From: CAZWRV01 sp964636325
Lineage (GTDB): Bacteria; Verrucomicrobiota; Lentisphaeria; Victivallales; GWF2-50-93
DNA: 41,048 bases
Direction of reading: 5' to 3'
Assembly: GCA_964636325.1 (NCBI GenBank)
Contig: CAZWRV010000054.1
Location: 1-41,048 of the forward strand
A program made the position numbers and the translations under genes. Shown piece by piece: positions 7,988-17,162 of this stretch. The notes beneath the pieces are model-generated. The model was not told the origin of the DNA. It saw only the letters and a program-made list of their open reading frames with translations, and did not search any database. Numbering within the stretch: the first letter of the stretch is position 1; every line of letters starts with the position of its first letter.

Positions 7988-10342
7988 TTAACTTTTCCTG
8001 GGAGAGAGTTTGTTGAGGGCGCGTGCGAAGCGCTGGTTGAGTGCTTCGTCCTCGTCGGAGGGGTCGGAGTTGATCTTGTCCCAGCGTTTTTTGATGTCCT
8101 GTGCGAGGTCGGTTCTGTCGCGGTGGCTTCTCCTGTCGCTGTTCCCGTGGGAGATGATGTTGCTTTCGAGGGCGAACTTGAGCTCGCTTAGGACGTCCTC
8201 GGAGACGACCTCCTTTTCTGGGGATGCGGCGCCTGAGGCGGAGATGTTGGCGAGGCGTTCGATTTCTACGCAGAGTTCGCGTTTCTGCTTGAGGTCCTTC
8301 TGCCTTTTGTCCTTTAACCTGTTGAAGAACTGCGAGTTGCCGCTTGCCGCCTCGCCGCATGCGGTCGTGAAGGCTCGGTTCAGGCGCTGCGCGGCGTCCT
8401 CGGGGATATCGCCGGAGTTGTTCCACTCGGCCTTGAGTGCGTCGAGGGCCAGAGCGATGTCCTGGCCAGCCTTTGCCTTTTCGGCGAGGCCTTCCACCTG
8501 AGAGATCAGGCGTATCCTGAGGCGGATGTTCTGTTCGCGCGCTTCGCGGAGGGCGTTGAGGTGCGCTAGGCGGCGGTCTTCGAGCCTTGCGAGTAGTGCG
8601 CAGAATTTTTCGTAGAGCGCCTTCTCCTCGTCCTTGGGGCCTGGACCGATTTCATCCCATTTCCTCCTCAGTTCGGCGGCCTTGGCGGGTATGGAGTCGA
8701 AGTCCGTCTCGGCGTCGGGTTTTGCGATCGCGGCCTCGATCTCGTCGCAAAGCTGCTGCTTTGCCGCGAGGTTTACGGGCCGCTGGCCGTTTATTTTCTG
8801 GAAGAACGCGTCGAAGGCGGCGTTGAGCCTGTTCCAGAGGCCTTCCTCGTCCCTGCCGCAGAAACCGGCGTCCTTCCAGTCGAGCTTGATTTCCCTGACA
8901 ATCTTGAAGGCCTCGTGCCAGTCGGCCATGCCGGCGAGGGATTCGGCCTTTTCGCAGAGGGCGACCTTGGCCTTCTTGTTCTCTGAGTTCCTCTCGTGTA
9001 TCTGCTTGTAGTGTTCCTTGCGCCTTGTGAAGAAGTCGTCGCAGACCTTTCTGAAGCGCTGGAAGAGGGGCTCCTCGTCCTCCTTCTCAGCCCTTCCGGT
9101 GTCCTTCCATTTCTGCTGGAGGGCCTTGAGGGCGGCGGCGGTGGAGTTCCAGTCGGTGGAGCCTGCGAGCTTTTCGGCCTCCTCGCAGATGGCGGTCTTG
9201 GCCTTGAGGTTTTCCTCGCGTTCGGCCTTGAGCCTGATGAAGAATTCTCCGCATTCCTGCTGTATCTTTTCGCATGCGGAATGGAACCTCTGCCATATCT
9301 CGTCGGACTTCTCCTTGGGGACGCTGCCGACCTCCTTCCATTCGTGCCGGAGCTCGTTGACTGCCCTGGACTTGACGTAGCAGTCGGTTTCGGCGATGAG
9401 TTTCTCGGCCTTTTCGCAGAGGGTGAGCTTGTGGGTGTAGTTCTCCCAGCGCGCCCAGTCCTCCTCCTCGAACTGCGCCTTGAGGCTTGAGTAAAAGGTG
9501 TTTATGAGCTTTTCGAAGCGCCTGACGAGGTGTTCCTTGCCGGGATATTCGAGGGCGCTTTTTTTCCACGAGCCGCGGAGCTCCTTGACTTTCGGAAGCA
9601 TCTCCCTGAGGTTTTCGGAGACGACGCACTTCTGGAGTTCGTCGCAGAGATCCTTGAGCTCCTTTTCCTCCTTCTCGACGGCGGCGTTGAATTCGGCGAC
9701 GAAGCGTTCCTTCCTTTCGACGAAGGCTTTGTAGGCGTCGGCGAATCTTTTCTTGAGTGCGTCGACGCCGTGGAGGTCGGCGGTGAGCTCCGCCCATTTC
9801 TTCCTTGTCTTTTCGGCGTGCTTGGCGCCCTTGACGGGGTTGCCGTCGGAGGCGAGCCTTTCCATGGCGGCACAGCAGTTTTCGATGTCCGCCGCGCGTG
9901 AGTCGAAGAGGGCCTTCTCCCTGTCGAGGGCGTCCTTTCTGTCTTGGAAGTCCTTGAGCGCCTTGTTGAAACGGGCCTGGACTATCTCCATGTATTCGGG
10001 CGGTATCGGTTCGAGCAGGTGCCATTTCCTGGCGGCCTCGGCGGCGGTTTCGGCGGCCTCGGCGTCGTTTCGGCCCGCCAGCTTTTCGACGGATTCGCAG
10101 AGCGATTCGCGCTCCGATATCCTGGCCTTCCTGAGCTTGTGCGCCTCGTGGCGCGAATGGAAGTGCCTGCACGCCTCGTCGAACTGCTCCTTGAGCACGG
10201 AATATGTGCCTTGGGAGTCGAGTTCTCGCCAGAGCCTGTCTGCCTCGGCGAAGAAGCTTTCGGCGTCCTTCCACATGGAGGACTTCGAATGCGTGTCGGC
10301 GTCGGAGCAGATTTTCTCGAGCCTCTGGACGGTTTCGTTCAT
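7988..10342 (-). CDS. Large DUF349 repeat protein
   Basis: 784 residues, highly charged and almost wholly helical, built of about nine or ten tandem units of ~75 residues. Each carries a W-K/R-x-x-G/L-x-x-P-like core followed by a helix of the type FxxxCxxFFxRR (for example HEWKEVGSVPKEKSDEIWQR and QKWKDTGRAEKEDEEPLFQR). This is the DUF349 pattern; the biochemical role of the family is not firmly known. There is no signal peptide or membrane segment. The ATG is one base from the hisH stop, so it is probably translated from the same message. Coiled coil is likely throughout. Confidence 0.85.
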   Translation of the reverse strand: MNETVQRLEKICSDADTHSKSSMWKDAESFFAEADRLWRELDSQGTYSVLKEQFDEACRHFHSRHEAHKLRKARISERESLCESVEKLAGRNDAEAAETAAEAARKWHLLEPIPPEYMEIVQARFNKALKDFQDRKDALDREKALFDSRAADIENCCAAMERLASDGNPVKGAKHAEKTRKKWAELTADLHGVDALKKRFADAYKAFVERKERFVAEFNAAVEKEEKELKDLCDELQKCVVSENLREMLPKVKELRGSWKKSALEYPGKEHLVRRFEKLINTFYSSLKAQFEEEDWARWENYTHKLTLCEKAEKLIAETDCYVKSRAVNELRHEWKEVGSVPKEKSDEIWQRFHSACEKIQQECGEFFIRLKAEREENLKAKTAICEEAEKLAGSTDWNSTAAALKALQQKWKDTGRAEKEDEEPLFQRFRKVCDDFFTRRKEHYKQIHERNSENKKAKVALCEKAESLAGMADWHEAFKIVREIKLDWKDAGFCGRDEEGLWNRLNAAFDAFFQKINGQRPVNLAAKQQLCDEIEAAIAKPDAETDFDSIPAKAAELRRKWDEIGPGPKDEEKALYEKFCALLARLEDRRLAHLNALREAREQNIRLRIRLISQVEGLAEKAKAGQDIALALDALKAEWNNSGDIPEDAAQRLNRAFTTACGEAASGNSQFFNRLKDKRQKDLKQKRELCVEIERLANISASGAASPEKEVVSEDVLSELKFALESNIISHGNSDRRSHRDRTDLAQDIKKRWDKINSDPSDEDEALNQRFARALNKLSPRKS

Positions 10343-10343
10343 C

Positions 10344-10964
10344 TCATTCCCCGTTTGAGTATACTGACTTGACGAAGTTCCTCAGTATCTGCAGCCCCGC
10401 GTCCTGGCTCTTCTCCGGATGGAACTGCGTCGCGAAGATGTTGTTCCTTCCTGTGGCCGCGGCGAAGTCGGTCTCGTAGTTGGATGTGCCGAGGACTATG
10501 CCCTGGTCGTCCGGGAGGACGTAGTATGAATGCACGAAGTAGAAGAAGCTGTTGTCCGGGACTTCGGCGAAGAGCGGATGCCTCCCTGTCAGCCTGACGT
10601 TGTTCCATCCCATGTGCGGGATTTTCAAGGAGCCGTCGCGGAAGCGGACGACCCTGCCCTTGAAAATGGAGAGGCCGGCGGTGCCGGGCGCCTCCTCGCT
10701 GGACTCCATGAGCAGCTGCATGCCAAGGCAGATGCCGAGGAAGGGCACGCCGCGCCCTATGGAGTCCTTAATCGGAGCGACGAGCCGCATCTTCTCGAGG
10801 CTGCGCATTCCGTCGCCGAAGTTGCCGACTCCCGGAAGGACGACGGCGGCGGCCTTTCCGAGCACGGCAGGGTCGGAGGTGCGTACGGTCTCGGCGCCGA
10901 CGAAGTCGAGCGCCTTGACGACGCTCATGAGGTTTCCGGCTTCATAGTCGACGACTGCGATCAT
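10344..10964 (-). CDS. hisH: Imidazole glycerol phosphate synthase, glutaminase subunit HisH
   Basis: 206 residues with the complete class I glutamine amidotransferase triad: Cys79 in FLGICLGMQ, His182 and Glu184 in FHPEKSQ. It opens with IAVVDYEAGNL and has PGVGNFGDGM for the oxyanion strand. With HisF it makes imidazole glycerol phosphate and AICAR from PRFAR in histidine synthesis; hisF is not in this window. The downstream DUF349 gene starts one base after its stop, and the VOC gene ends 53 bases upstream, so the three may form one transcript. Confidence 0.96.
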   Translation of the reverse strand: MIAVVDYEAGNLMSVVKALDFVGAETVRTSDPAVLGKAAAVVLPGVGNFGDGMRSLEKMRLVAPIKDSIGRGVPFLGICLGMQLLMESSEEAPGTAGLSIFKGRVVRFRDGSLKIPHMGWNNVRLTGRHPLFAEVPDNSFFYFVHSYYVLPDDQGIVLGTSNYETDFAAATGRNNIFATQFHPEKSQDAGLQILRNFVKSVYSNGE

Positions 10965-11017
10965 AGGGGCGGAGGTGTTAGGCGGTTACATCATTGGCGG
11001 AGGTGGAGGATGCGGGC

Positions 11018-11401
11018 TCATTTTTCCTTGCCGGAGAAAAGATAGATCAGGTTGCCCTCGGGATCCGAGAAGACGAATACCCTGTATCCGAGGCGTTCCT
11101 GCTTCCCCTCGAACGGCTCGTAGCCGTGCTCCTTGAGCTTGGCGACCATGGCGTCGAGATCGGCGACTTTGTAGAGCCAGGAAGTCCTTCCCCTGGTCTC
11201 GGACGGCTTTTCGGCGGAGTTGATGAGCTCCAGCACCAGCGCCACGTCGTCCTGGAGCTTGAATTCGACCCAGAAGTTGCTGTCGATCGAAGGGGCGCCG
11301 AGGCCGATCACGTCGCGGTAGAAGGAGCGGCAGACATCAAGGTTCTGCACCTTGATAATCACTCCGTAAAAGCTATTTTGTTTCTTGTCGCTGAAGATCA
11401 T
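11018..11401 (-). CDS. VOC superfamily (glyoxalase/dioxygenase-like) protein
   Basis: 127 residues, the size of a single two-module VOC domain. The first beta-alpha-beta unit reads GVIIKVQNLDVCRSFYRDVIGL; the C-terminal unit contains GYRVFVFSDPEGNLIYLFS, where Asp-Pro-Glu-Gly-Asn is the typical glyoxalase/bleomycin-resistance turn. The start is placed at the ATG at 11401; two in-frame TTG codons stand just upstream. The function (lyase, metal-dependent isomerase or resistance protein) cannot be decided. It shares the ~90-base divergent intergenic region with purB. Confidence 0.85.
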   Translation of the reverse strand: MIFSDKKQNSFYGVIIKVQNLDVCRSFYRDVIGLGAPSIDSNFWVEFKLQDDVALVLELINSAEKPSETRGRTSWLYKVADLDAMVAKLKEHGYEPFEGKQERLGYRVFVFSDPEGNLIYLFSGKEK

Positions 11402-11493
11402 CAACAATCAATGTCGTTTCTGGACTGTGATTTTACAAAATAGAGCCTAGATTAGGATAATTCAAACGGAATAATTTAAACGGTAAAAGATAT

Positions 11494-12945
11494 ATGGCAA
11501 CGTCGGCAGGCAGCAAAAGGTATGAAAATCCGCTGATTTCGCGCTATGCGAGCGGGGAGATGTCGGAGATATGGTCGGCTCAGAGGAAGCACTCGACCTG
11601 GCGTCGGCTGTGGGTGGTGCTGGCGAAGAAGGAGAAGGAGCTGGGTCTGGACATAACCGACGCCCAGATCAGGGAGATGGAGTCGCATCTCGAGGACATC
11701 GACTTCGACGCCGCGGAGAGGAAGGAGAAGGAGCTCCGCCACGACGTTATGAGCCACATCCATGTGTACGGGGAGCAGTGCCCCACGGCGAAGCCGATAA
11801 TCCATCTCGGGGCCACGAGCTGCTACGTGACCGACAACACGGAGCTGATCCAGATGCGCGAATCGCTGCGGCTGGTCCGTTCGAGGATCGTATCCTGCCT
11901 GGGCAGGCTTGCGGCGCTGGCCGAGAAGCACAGGGCGCTTCCGACCCTCGCGTTCACGCACTACCAGCCGGCGCAGCTTACGACGGTCGGCAAGAGGCTC
12001 ACCCTGTACATCCAGGACCTCCTCATGGATTTGGAAAGGGTGGAATACGAGATCGAGAACATGCCGTTCAGGAGCGTCAAGGGTACGACCGGGACGCAGG
12101 CGAGCTTCCTGGAGCTCTTCGACGGCGACCACGGGAAGGTGAAGCTCCTAGAGCAAAGGGTCGCGGAGGAGATGGGTTTCCCGAAGATAGTCGCTGTAAG
12201 CGGCCAGACCTACACGCGGAAGGTGGACTTCCATGTGCTCTGCGTCCTCTCCGGGATAGCTCAGAGCGCCTACAAGTTTGCCGGCGACGTCCGCCTTCTC
12301 TCCAATCTCAAGGAGGCGGAGGAGCCGTTCGAGTCGGCGCAGGTCGGCTCGAGCGCGATGCCATACAAGCGCAACCCGATGCGCTGCGAGCGCATATGCT
12401 CGCTTGCCAGGTACGTGATGTCGCTGCCGGCCAACGCCGCCGGCACCCATTCCGCCCAGTGGTTCGAGCGGACGCTCGACGACTCGGCGAACCGCAGGAT
12501 AGTCCTGCCGGAGGCATTCCTAGGCGTGGACGCGATACTGAGGATTGTCGCGAACGTCTCCGACGGCCTCAAGTTCTGGCCGAAGGTGATAGAGGCGCAC
12601 ATCCGCGCCGAACTGCCCTTCATGGCCACCGAAAACATCATGATGGCCGCGGTCAAGGCCGGCGGCGACAGGCAGGAGCTGCACGAGGCGATCCGAAGGC
12701 ATTCGATCGAGGCCGGAAGGATGGTCAAGGAGCACGGCAGGGAGAACGACCTAATATGCAGGCTCAAGGGCGATCCGCTGTTTGCGAAAATCGCGGACAG
12801 GATCGACGCCATCCTCGAGCCGTCGAAGTTCACAGGCCGGGCCCCTCAGCAGGTCGACGAGTTCCTGGAGTCGAAAGTGCGCCCCGTCCTGAGAAAATAT
12901 TCGGCTGACGCGGGGAAGACCCCTGCTGAAAACTTGAAGGTCTGA
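11494..12945 (+). CDS. purB: Adenylosuccinate lyase
   Basis: 483 residues of the fumarase/aspartase superfamily. The signature loop GSSAMPYKRNP starts at Gly285, with the catalytic Ser in Ser286-Ser287. IIHLGATSCYVTDN and GTTGTQASFLELF are the two other conserved regions, and TLAFTHYQPAQ carries the catalytic His. The sequence is of the longer type that begins NPLISRYAS...MSEIWS, also seen in animal enzymes. It splits adenylosuccinate to AMP and SAICAR to AICAR. hisB follows 24 bases downstream on the same strand, so purB and hisB are probably co-transcribed. Confidence 0.95.
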   Translation: MATSAGSKRYENPLISRYASGEMSEIWSAQRKHSTWRRLWVVLAKKEKELGLDITDAQIREMESHLEDIDFDAAERKEKELRHDVMSHIHVYGEQCPTAKPIIHLGATSCYVTDNTELIQMRESLRLVRSRIVSCLGRLAALAEKHRALPTLAFTHYQPAQLTTVGKRLTLYIQDLLMDLERVEYEIENMPFRSVKGTTGTQASFLELFDGDHGKVKLLEQRVAEEMGFPKIVAVSGQTYTRKVDFHVLCVLSGIAQSAYKFAGDVRLLSNLKEAEEPFESAQVGSSAMPYKRNPMRCERICSLARYVMSLPANAAGTHSAQWFERTLDDSANRRIVLPEAFLGVDAILRIVANVSDGLKFWPKVIEAHIRAELPFMATENIMMAAVKAGGDRQELHEAIRRHSIEAGRMVKEHGRENDLICRLKGDPLFAKIADRIDAILEPSKFTGRAPQQVDEFLESKVRPVLRKYSADAGKTPAENLKV

Positions 12946-12969
12946 CATTATTAACGAAAGGCCCCACCC

Positions 12970-13575
12970 ATGAGCGGCAAAGCAGCATCCGAACGCAAGG
13001 TCACCGTTTCCAGGACCACTAAGGAGACGGACATTTCCGTCACATGGAACATCGACGGCAGGGGTTCGTCCTCTTCCGACACCGGAATCCCGTTCATGGA
13101 CCACATGCTCGACCTTTTCGCCAAGCACGGGATCTTCGATCTTGAGGTGAAGGCGAAGGGCGACATCAAGGTTGACTTCCACCACACCATCGAGGATCTC
13201 GGGATAGTGATGGGCGAATGCCTGGCGAAGGGCGCCGGCGGCAAGGCCGGAATCCGCCGCTACGGCTGGTGCGCCCTTCCGATGGACGAGGCGCTCGCGC
13301 TTGTGTCGCTAGATCTCTCAGGGCGGCCGTGCCTCGTATACGACTTCCGTCCTCCGGCCGCGCAGGTCGGCGGCATCGATTCCCGGCTGTTCCACGAGTT
13401 CTTCCAGGCGTTTTCGAACAAGGCCGGAATGACTCTGCACATCCGTCTCATGAGCGGCGAGGAGATACACCACTGCGTCGAGGCCGTCTTCAAGGCGTTC
13501 GCGAAGGCCCTCTCGCAGGCGCTCTCATACGATCCAAGGTCGGAGGGTGTGCCGTCCACGAAGGGCGTGCTGTAA
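12970..13575 (+). CDS. hisB: Imidazoleglycerol-phosphate dehydratase
   Basis: 201 residues, a monofunctional HisB without the phosphatase domain. It contains the conserved GIPFMDHMLDLFAKHG, DFHHTIEDLGI and ALVSLDLSGRP, and near the C-terminus EIHHCVEAVFKAFAKAL. The paired HH motifs supply the manganese ligands. It catalyses dehydration of imidazole glycerol phosphate to imidazole acetol phosphate, two steps from the product of HisH/HisF. It lies 24 bases after purB with an AAGG-type site before ATG. A repeat element follows it directly. Confidence 0.96.
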   Translation: MSGKAASERKVTVSRTTKETDISVTWNIDGRGSSSSDTGIPFMDHMLDLFAKHGIFDLEVKAKGDIKVDFHHTIEDLGIVMGECLAKGAGGKAGIRRYGWCALPMDEALALVSLDLSGRPCLVYDFRPPAAQVGGIDSRLFHEFFQAFSNKAGMTLHIRLMSGEEIHHCVEAVFKAFAKALSQALSYDPRSEGVPSTKGVL

Positions 13576-13617
13576 GACTTGGAAAGCCGAAGTGTCCGAC
13601 CGGTCCGACTTGACGTA

Positions 13618-13896
13618 TAATGCGGCATCCGCAGTTTCGTCAGCGAGAAACTGACAGCACGGTTTTAACAAGCAAAACCCTGCAAGCCTGACGGCGCAAC
13701 AAAATAATACGGCGCAGCCGTGGAGATCGACGCGTGTCGGAGCCGGAATTTTCGGTGAGTGCTCGTCTGCGAACCTCGCAGTTCTGTCGATGAGAAACTC
13801 GACGGAGGGCGAAGCCGTGCTGAGTCGCGGTTGAGCTCGGCTCAACCCTCCGAGGGATGACAAAGTTACCGGCAAGGATTTTCGGATTTCAGGAGG
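13618..13896 (+). repeat. Modular hairpin repeat element, long copy upstream of the ABC operon
   Basis: It begins with TGCGG/CCGCA (13621-13633). It then contains ggttttaacaagcaaaacc, hairpin CTGCGA/TCGCAG (13767-13772, 13776-13781, loop ACC), the linker ttctgtcgatgagaaactcg, hairpin GGTTGAGC/GCTCAACC (13829-13836, 13840-13847, loop TCG), and the tail gatgacaaagttaccggc through to aggagg at 13891-13896. Most of it is shared with 18509-18706, and its reverse complement with 1-103. Confidence 0.85.
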
Positions 13897-13910
13897 AATT
13901 CTTCCAGCTT

Positions 13911-14645
13911 ATGCCACCTGGAAATAATAAGCCCACCGCCAGGAAATGCGCCATCAAGCTCGAAGGCGTAACCAGGACCTTCGTGTCCGGACAGGTGGAG
14001 ACGAAGGTGCTGCACGGCATCGACCTTGAGATATACGAGGGGGAGCTGACCGTTATACTCGGGGCATCCGGCTCTGGCAAGAGCACGCTGCTCAACATGA
14101 TCGGCGGCATAGACAGGCCGACGAGCGGACGCATCGTCTTCAACGGTTCGGATCTCGCCACGCTGGACGACGCGGGCCTCACCGAATACCGCAGGAAGAG
14201 CGTGGGCTTCGTCTTCCAGTTCTACAACCTTGTGCCGACGCTCACCGCAAGGGAGAACGTCGAAGTCTCGACGGAGATCTCCGACGATCCGATGGATCCG
14301 GCTAAGGCGCTGGAGCTTGTCGGGCTCGGCGACAGGATCAACCATTTCCCGTCGCAGATGTCGGGCGGCCAGCAGCAGCGCGTCGCCATCGCCAGGGCGC
14401 TCGCGAAGAGGCCGTCCATCATGCTCTGCGACGAGCCCACCGGCGCCCTCGACGCCAAGACCGGGCAGATGATCCTCGGAACCCTCGTCGACCTCAACGA
14501 GAGGCTCGGCACCACGATCATAATCATCACGCACGCCGCACCAATCTCCCTGCTCGCCCACAGGATCGTCCATATCGGCAGCGGGGTGGTGACTAAGGCG
14601 GAATACGTCGGGAAAAGGCTCAAGGTCGGGGAAATATCCTGGTGA
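13911..14645 (+). CDS. ABC transporter ATP-binding protein (MacB/LolD-type)
   Basis: 244 residues from the ATG at 13911. Walker A is GASGSGKST at 51-59, followed by a Q-loop in FQFYNLVPTL, the signature SGGQQQR, Walker B IMLCDEPTGALDAKTG and a switch His in IIITHA. The GALDAKTG and FYNLVPTLTA wording places it with the ATPases that serve FtsX-type permeases. The frame also opens at 13857, but that start lies inside the repeat element; the repeat's own AGGAGG (13891-13896) precedes 13911, with a rather long 14-base spacing. The stop overlaps the GTG of the permease gene (GTGA). With the next two genes it forms a complete tripartite exporter. Confidence 0.92.
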   Translation: MPPGNNKPTARKCAIKLEGVTRTFVSGQVETKVLHGIDLEIYEGELTVILGASGSGKSTLLNMIGGIDRPTSGRIVFNGSDLATLDDAGLTEYRRKSVGFVFQFYNLVPTLTARENVEVSTEISDDPMDPAKALELVGLGDRINHFPSQMSGGQQQRVAIARALAKRPSIMLCDEPTGALDAKTGQMILGTLVDLNERLGTTIIIITHAAPISLLAHRIVHIGSGVVTKAEYVGKRLKVGEISW

Positions 14646-17023
14646 GCGTCCTGGATAAAAAGCTTCTGCGGGACATCTTCCATTCGAAGGGGATGCTCGC
14701 GGCGATCATCGCGATAATCGCGGTAGGAGCGGGCTGCCTCGTCGGCGCGATCGGCACGCTCGACAACCTGATGAACGCCAAGAACGACTACTACTCCGGC
14801 TGCCGCATGGCGGACTTCTGGATCGACATCAGGAAGGCGCCGGTCTCGGAGGTGAACAGGCTCTGCGCCGTCGACGGCGTCTCCGAGATCAGGACAAGGG
14901 TGTCGTTTCCGGTCGTAGCGGACATCCCCGGAGTGGCGGCGCCGATCAGCGGGCAGGCCCTTTCGCTTCCGCCGGAACGCTCCGGCAGGGTCGTCAACGA
15001 CGTCGTCCTGAGGTCGGGCAGCTACTTCACCCCGTGCCGCAAGGAGGAGGTCATCGTGTCGGAGAAGTTCTCCGAAATCTACGGGATGAAGCCCGGCACG
15101 TTCATCTCCCTGGTGATGAACGGGCAGCAGAAGAGTCTCTTCGTCGTCGGCACCGCAATCTCCAGCGAATACATGTATATGACGCCGCCCGGCGGGATCG
15201 TCCCGGACCCGGCGAGCTTCGGGGTGTTCTGGCTGAAGCAGGACTTCGCCGAGGAGGTGTTCGGCTTCCAGGGCGCGTGCAACAGCATAGTTGGAATTCT
15301 GGATCCTGCGGCGAGGGAGAATCCGCGCCCGGTCCTCGACAGGCTGTCGTCCAGGCTTTCGGACTACGGAGTCTTCACGTCCATCCCGCTGAAGGACCAG
15401 ATGTCGAATCTGAACATCGTGTCCGAATTCCACGGGCTCACAATCATGGCGATATTCCTGCCGACCGTCTTCCTGGGCGTCGCGGCGATGGTACTAAATG
15501 TCGTGATGATCAGGATGGCCGAGCAGCAGAGGACGATCATCGGGACGCTGAAGGCGCTCGGTGTCTGCAACCGCGACGTATTCGCGCATTTCCTGAAGTT
15601 CGGGCTCTTCGTCGGGCTCTGCGGAGGGCTTTTAGGCTGCGCATGCGGCTATTGGATTTCTTCGGAGATGACTGCGATGTATGACGGAATCTACACCTTC
15701 CCGTCGCTAACCAACAAGCTCTATCCGGAGACCATGGCCTTCGCGGTGACCGTGGCGCTGCTCTTCGCGGTCGTCGGGACGGTGCACGGCGTGAGGAACG
15801 TCATCAGGCTCGAGCCGGCGGAGGCGATGAGGCCGCCGCCGCCGCAGAGCTGCGGTAAGATATTCATAGAGGACTTCGCCATCGTCTGGAACCGGCTCGG
15901 CTTCATGTGGCAGGTCGTCCTGAGGAGCCTCTTCAGGAACAAGGGCAGGACGGCGATCGGAATGACCGCCTCCGCGATGGGTTCGGCCATCCTCTTCATG
16001 TCGCTGGGCCTTTCGGACTCCATGGGCTACCTGGTCACATTCCAGTTCGAGAAGGTTCTGCTCTGCGACTACGGGCTGAACCTCAGGGACGAGGCCGACG
16101 AAGGGGCATGCCTCGAAGCGCGCAGGCTTCCCGGCGTGACACGCGCCGAACCGCTCCTCGAAGTTCCGTGCACACTTGCGAACGGGTCGAAATCCAGGAA
16201 GTCATGCATAACTGGCATCTCCGGCGGCGCGAAGCTGACTGTCCCGCGCGACAAGGACGGAGCGGCCGTGGCAGTTCCGGCGACCGGATTCCTGATGACG
16301 CGGAGGCTTGCCGAAATGCTCGGGCTTTCCGCCGGGGACACCGTGGCATTCACCCCGGTCAAGGGCGAGAGAAAGACATCCGATGCGAAAGTCGCAGGGA
16401 TTGTAGACAGCGTCTTCGGGCTTTCAGTCTACGCCGACTACGGCTACCTCAACCGGCTGGTCGGCGAGAACGGCGCGGTGTCCTCGCTGCAGCTCAGCGC
16501 CAGGCAGACGCCGGAGGAGAAGGCGCGGTTCATGGCCGAGGTCAAGAGATATCCGAAGCTCGCCTCCCTGTCCGCGACCGGCATGCAAAAGGAAAGCATG
16601 CTCGAGGACTTCATCGCCAAGCTCAACGGCATGATCTTTGTGATGATAATCTTCGCGGGGGTGATCTTCTTCGGCTCGATCCTGAATTCTTCCCTCATAT
16701 CAATCGCGGAGCGGCAGCGCGAGATCGCCACGCTGAGGGTGCTCGGCTACCATCCTCTCGAAATCGGCTCGATGTTCCTCAAGGAGATCGTCGTCATCAA
16801 CGCCGCCGGCGCGATCATAGGCCTTCCACTCGGATACGTCTTGACTCGGGGAATGTGCGCGATGTTCTGCAACGAGATGTACTCGTTCATCTGCTTCGTG
16901 AAGCCTTCGACCTGGCTGCTTTCAACAGCGCTGGCGCTCGCGTTCATCGTGTCCGCATGGCTGATAATACAGTGGGTCTTGACGCGCCTCGAATGGGGTG
17001 AGGCCCTGAAGATGAAGGAATAA
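14642..17023 (+). CDS. FtsX-like ABC transporter permease
   Basis: 793 residues, GTG start overlapping the ATPase stop by four bases. One N-terminal membrane helix (about 14-36) leads into a large extracytoplasmic domain. The first FtsX module has three helices around residues 260-385 and includes RMAEQQRTIIGTLKALG. After a further helix near 440 comes a second extracytoplasmic domain, and then the second FtsX module around 660-785 with ISIAERQREIATLRVLGY. The paired RTIGTLKALG/REIATLRVLG motifs are coupling helices for the ATPase. The architecture matches duplicated FtsX permeases in exporters of the DevC/MacB/lipoprotein-release group. The cargo is unknown. Confidence 0.92.
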   Translation: MSVLDKKLLRDIFHSKGMLAAIIAIIAVGAGCLVGAIGTLDNLMNAKNDYYSGCRMADFWIDIRKAPVSEVNRLCAVDGVSEIRTRVSFPVVADIPGVAAPISGQALSLPPERSGRVVNDVVLRSGSYFTPCRKEEVIVSEKFSEIYGMKPGTFISLVMNGQQKSLFVVGTAISSEYMYMTPPGGIVPDPASFGVFWLKQDFAEEVFGFQGACNSIVGILDPAARENPRPVLDRLSSRLSDYGVFTSIPLKDQMSNLNIVSEFHGLTIMAIFLPTVFLGVAAMVLNVVMIRMAEQQRTIIGTLKALGVCNRDVFAHFLKFGLFVGLCGGLLGCACGYWISSEMTAMYDGIYTFPSLTNKLYPETMAFAVTVALLFAVVGTVHGVRNVIRLEPAEAMRPPPPQSCGKIFIEDFAIVWNRLGFMWQVVLRSLFRNKGRTAIGMTASAMGSAILFMSLGLSDSMGYLVTFQFEKVLLCDYGLNLRDEADEGACLEARRLPGVTRAEPLLEVPCTLANGSKSRKSCITGISGGAKLTVPRDKDGAAVAVPATGFLMTRRLAEMLGLSAGDTVAFTPVKGERKTSDAKVAGIVDSVFGLSVYADYGYLNRLVGENGAVSSLQLSARQTPEEKARFMAEVKRYPKLASLSATGMQKESMLEDFIAKLNGMIFVMIIFAGVIFFGSILNSSLISIAERQREIATLRVLGYHPLEIGSMFLKEIVVINAAGAIIGLPLGYVLTRGMCAMFCNEMYSFICFVKPSTWLLSTALALAFIVSAWLIIQWVLTRLEWGEALKMKE

Positions 17024-17162
17024 GAATTGGGTGGATGGATTAATGGATGCTTGGATGGGGCGGTCGCCGGCAATCTTGTGTCTCATGCCCAGTCATCGAG
17101 TCATCAAGTCACCGGGGCATCAAGTCAAAACAAACTAAAATAATAATATAACGGAGGTTCAT
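17024..17162 (+). other. Spacer in exporter operon with short degenerate repeats
   Basis: 139 bases without a gene between permease and adaptor. It contains several tggatg units near 17031-17057 and three imperfect catcragtc units near 17094-17125. It ends in an AT-rich run and a good GGAGG before the adaptor ATG. A separate weak promoter is possible but not demonstrable. Confidence 0.4.

Noticed and set aside
9087..10274. 395-codon minus-strand frame overlapping the DUF349 gene in another frame
   Set aside because: Very Arg/Gly-rich composition typical of a shifted frame; the DUF349 repeats account for the region.
13857..13910. Earlier ATG for the ABC ATPase at 13857
   Set aside because: The 18 extra codons are repeat-element sequence and the only ribosome-binding site lies after it.
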